49,387 bases of DNA from NCBI RefSeq assembly GCF_003710815.1, contig NZ_RHHP01000029.1, positions 1 through 49,387 of the forward strand. The letters run 5' to 3'. The notes under the pieces were generated by a model. It saw only the letters and a list, made by a program, of their open reading frames with translations. It searched no databases and was not told the DNA's origin. Positions 48,126 to 49,387 of this stretch are shown in pieces (position 1 is the first letter of the stretch; every line of letters begins with the position of its first letter). This DNA is from Brevibacillus centrosporus (GTDB lineage: Bacteria > Bacillota > Bacilli > Brevibacillales > Brevibacillaceae). Made by a program: the position numbers and the translations under genes.

Positions 48126-49142
48126 TCATCGAATGGCCCTCACACTTTGCCGGATCACTAGGTCGTGCGGAACCGTGCTCAATCGCTCAAACGGCTCGTT
48201 GCGCAGCTGCTTCAGCAGTTTCTCCCCTGCGGCGCGACCGTACATATAGGGATCGTTGTGAATGGTTGTCAGCATCGGTCTTGCCAAGGAGGCCATTTCC
48301 AGATTGTCAAAGCCCATGACGGACACAACATCCGGTACGCGTATTCCCGCGTCATGCAAATAGTTCAAGACACCGACTGCCATGAGATCGGTAGCGACAA
48401 AGATCGCCGTCGGAAGTTCATTCTCATGCTCATTTTCTTCAAAGATTTTTTTCACTGCTTCGTAAGCACTCTTAGGTGTAAAGTCGCCCTCCATCGCAAA
48501 GCCATCGGGAACGTTCAAGCCATGCGTCCTCATCGCTTTCCGATATCCTCCCATCCTGTCCAGCCCACATGGCGGATCCCAAAGCGGCCCTGATACACAG
48601 GCGATGCGTCGATGCCCCTGAGAAATCAAATAGGCTGTAGCGTCATAGGCGGCTTGCACATTGTTCACGTTTACGGTAGGAACCTGATAGCCGTGCAAAT
48701 CATGGCCGGTTACTACCATAGGAACCTCCATTTCATGCAAGTGCTGGATGTGGCCTTCGAGAAAGTGAATGCTCGCAAGGATCACGCCATCAATCTGCTT
48801 TTCCTTGAATAGCCGCAAGTACTTCAATTCCTTCTCGACGGCTTCATCAGAGATCGCCAAAAACATGCTGTAATCGTATTCGCTGATGACACTGTCGATC
48901 CCGTAAATGAGGTTGGAATAGAAGCTATTGGATATATCAGGAATCATGACGCCGATGATCCGGGTTTCTTTGTTTACCAGACTTCTCGCTATTGCGTTGG
49001 GCTGAAAAGAAGTCTCCTCTACTGCTTTCATCACTTTTTCCCTCAGCTCGGGGCGAACAGGCTTGGAATTATTCAAAACTCTAGAAACAGTTGCGATCGA
49101 TACGTTTGCTAGCTGCGCGATGTCTTTAATGGTAACTGCTAT
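48126..49142 (-). CDS. LacI-family transcriptional repressor with a non-standard start codon
   Basis: About 338 residues. The N-terminal HTH (VTIKDIAQLANVSIATVSRV, then LNNSKPVRPELREKVMKAVE) is followed by the periplasmic-binding-protein-like sensor domain (RIIGVMIPDISNSFYSNLIY, GVLNYLHDAGIRVPDVVSVM, FERLSTVPHDLVIRQSVRAI). No ATG, GTG or TTG precedes the HTH in frame: the only candidates are ATA at 49142 or ATC at 49145, just after an in-frame stop. The first standard start, TTG at 49076, would remove the HTH. Either a rare start is used or ATG has mutated to ATA. An operator and promoter lie upstream, and it heads the sugar operon. Confidence 0.85.
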   Translation of the reverse strand: MAVTIKDIAQLANVSIATVSRVLNNSKPVRPELREKVMKAVEETSFQPNAIARSLVNKETRIIGVMIPDISNSFYSNLIYGIDSVISEYDYSMFLAISDEAVEKELKYLRLFKEKQIDGVILASIHFLEGHIQHLHEMEVPMVVTGHDLHGYQVPTVNVNNVQAAYDATAYLISQGHRRIACVSGPLWDPPCGLDRMGGYRKAMRTHGLNVPDGFAMEGDFTPKSAYEAVKKIFEENEHENELPTAIFVATDLMAVGVLNYLHDAGIRVPDVVSVMGFDNLEMASLARPMLTTIHNDPYMYGRAAGEKLLKQLRNEPFERLSTVPHDLVIRQSVRAIR

Positions 49143-49167
49143 GATCGTTCACTCTCTTTCCCTTAAT

Positions 49168-49185
49168 TAGGAAAACGATTTCCTA
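49168..49185 (-). promoter_or_regulatory. LacI-type operator
   Basis: TAGGAAAACGATTTCCTA is palindromic at 16 of 18 positions with the central CG that LacI-family proteins favour. It begins 6 bp downstream of the -10 and covers the predicted start site, so binding would block transcription. Confidence 0.8.
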
Positions 49186-49190
49186 CTCAA

Positions 49191-49219
49191 AAAATACACG
49201 CGTCCACTATTTTTGTCAA
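49191..49219 (-). promoter_or_regulatory. Sigma-A promoter of the LacI/sugar operon
   Basis: On the minus strand -35 TTGACA (49214-49219, consensus), 17-bp spacer, -10 TATTTT (49191-49196). Confidence 0.8.
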
Positions 49220-49249
49220 TATTCAGTCAATTTACTTTTTTCGACAATG

Positions 49250-49306
49250 CCAAAAAGCTGCATTCGTCATTACTCGCCAAATGGAGTAATCGCGAATGCA
49301 GCTTTT
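49250..49306 (-). terminator. Rho-independent terminator of the rRNA operon
   Basis: Very long minus-strand hairpin: AAAAGCTGCATTCG pairs with CGAATGCAGCTTTT, with a further inner stem ATTACTC/GAGTAAT. It ends in CTTTTTGG and lies about 45 bp past the 23S 3' end. Its A/T-rich flanks could also stop transcription on the other strand. Confidence 0.85.
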
Positions 49307-49351
49307 CTAGTTCGTGCCTTCAAAACTGGATCTGCATGTTTGCTAAGAGTG

Positions 49352-49387
49352 TGGATAAGTCCTCGACCGATTAGTATTCGTCAGCTC
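49352..49387 (-). rRNA. 23S ribosomal RNA, 3' end (partial, continues beyond the window)
   Basis: Read on the minus strand, the last bases give GAGCTGACGAATACTAATCG followed by GTCGAGGACTTATCCA, the highly conserved 3' end of bacterial 23S rRNA. The spacer that follows contains GATCCAGTTTTGAAGG, typical of Bacillales rRNA spacers. No 5S rRNA was found between this end and the terminator at 49250-49306. The exact 3' end is approximate. Confidence 0.93.

Noticed and set aside
1..49387. CRISPR arrays, tRNA genes, prophage or att sites
   Set aside because: No regularly spaced repeats, cloverleaf-like sequences or phage genes were noticed on reading both strands.

Overview
The window looks like chromosomal DNA of a low-to-mid GC Firmicute, most likely Brevibacillus or a close Paenibacillaceae relative. 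This is inferred from strong AGGAGG-type ribosome sites, frequent TTG/GTG starts, YisL, HemQ and DUF939 proteins, an S-layer-homology protein and the 3' end of a Gram-positive 23S rRNA at the right edge. No phage, complete insertion sequence, CRISPR array or tRNA was seen. About 45 protein genes are present, mostly on the minus strand.

Layout. (1) 1-3660: small stand-alone genes: truncated haemoglobin, GbsR/MarR-type regulator, a degenerate stretch, a methyltransferase pseudogene with an internal deletion, a nitroreductase and a small DUF2007-like protein. (2) 3673-15092: a minus-strand catabolic locus: ROK repressor, lipoprotein binding protein, ABC ATPase, fused ABC permease, secreted PIG-L deacetylase, argininosuccinate-lyase-like enzyme, GlcNAc-kinase-like enzyme and cytosolic PIG-L deacetylase. 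It has a clear sigma-A promoter and a palindromic operator. (3) 15129-23840: household genes (GNAT, aromatic-acid-exporter-like protein, zinc-ribbon membrane protein, a frameshifted small exported protein, a YcdB/SLH protein, a VOC protein, hemQ) and a nagB operon with its own RpiR-type regulator, then yisL. (4) 23926-41240: a complete trans-4-hydroxyproline (collagen breakdown product) module. (5) 41256-42365: a VOC/TetR pair with a palindromic operator. (6) 42370-49219: a LacI-controlled sugar or polyol operon (regulator, TIM-barrel isomerase, Gfo/Idh/MocA dehydrogenase, binding protein, two permeases, no ATPase). (7) 49250-49387: rRNA operon terminator and the 3' end of 23S rRNA.

The hydroxyproline module is the best supported system. 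An unlinked-receiver, PAS-containing sigma-54 activator (29791-31491) sits among four sequences that match the -24/-12 sigma-54 promoter consensus. These drive (a) D-hydroxyproline dehydrogenase FAD subunit, epimerase, DapA-type deaminase, semialdehyde dehydrogenase and a second racemase-family enzyme; (b) an OppA-type peptide-binding lipoprotein followed by a full Liv-type ABC importer; (c) an Xaa-Pro peptidase; and (d) three remaining redox subunits of the dehydrogenase. An 18-bp palindromic motif is shared by the upstream regions of (a) and (b) and is a good candidate for the activator's binding site. Together the genes would import hydroxyproline and proline-rich peptides, cleave the peptides, and convert trans-4-hydroxy-L-proline to 2-oxoglutarate.

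The locus at 3.7-15.1 kb is the best candidate for something undescribed. Its enzyme set (two PIG-L N-deacetylases, a fumarate-releasing lyase superfamily member with altered substrate motifs, a GlcNAc kinase-like protein, a ROK regulator) suggests breakdown of an N-acetylglucosamine conjugate, possibly one joined to a malate- or aspartate-like group. That chemistry is inference only.
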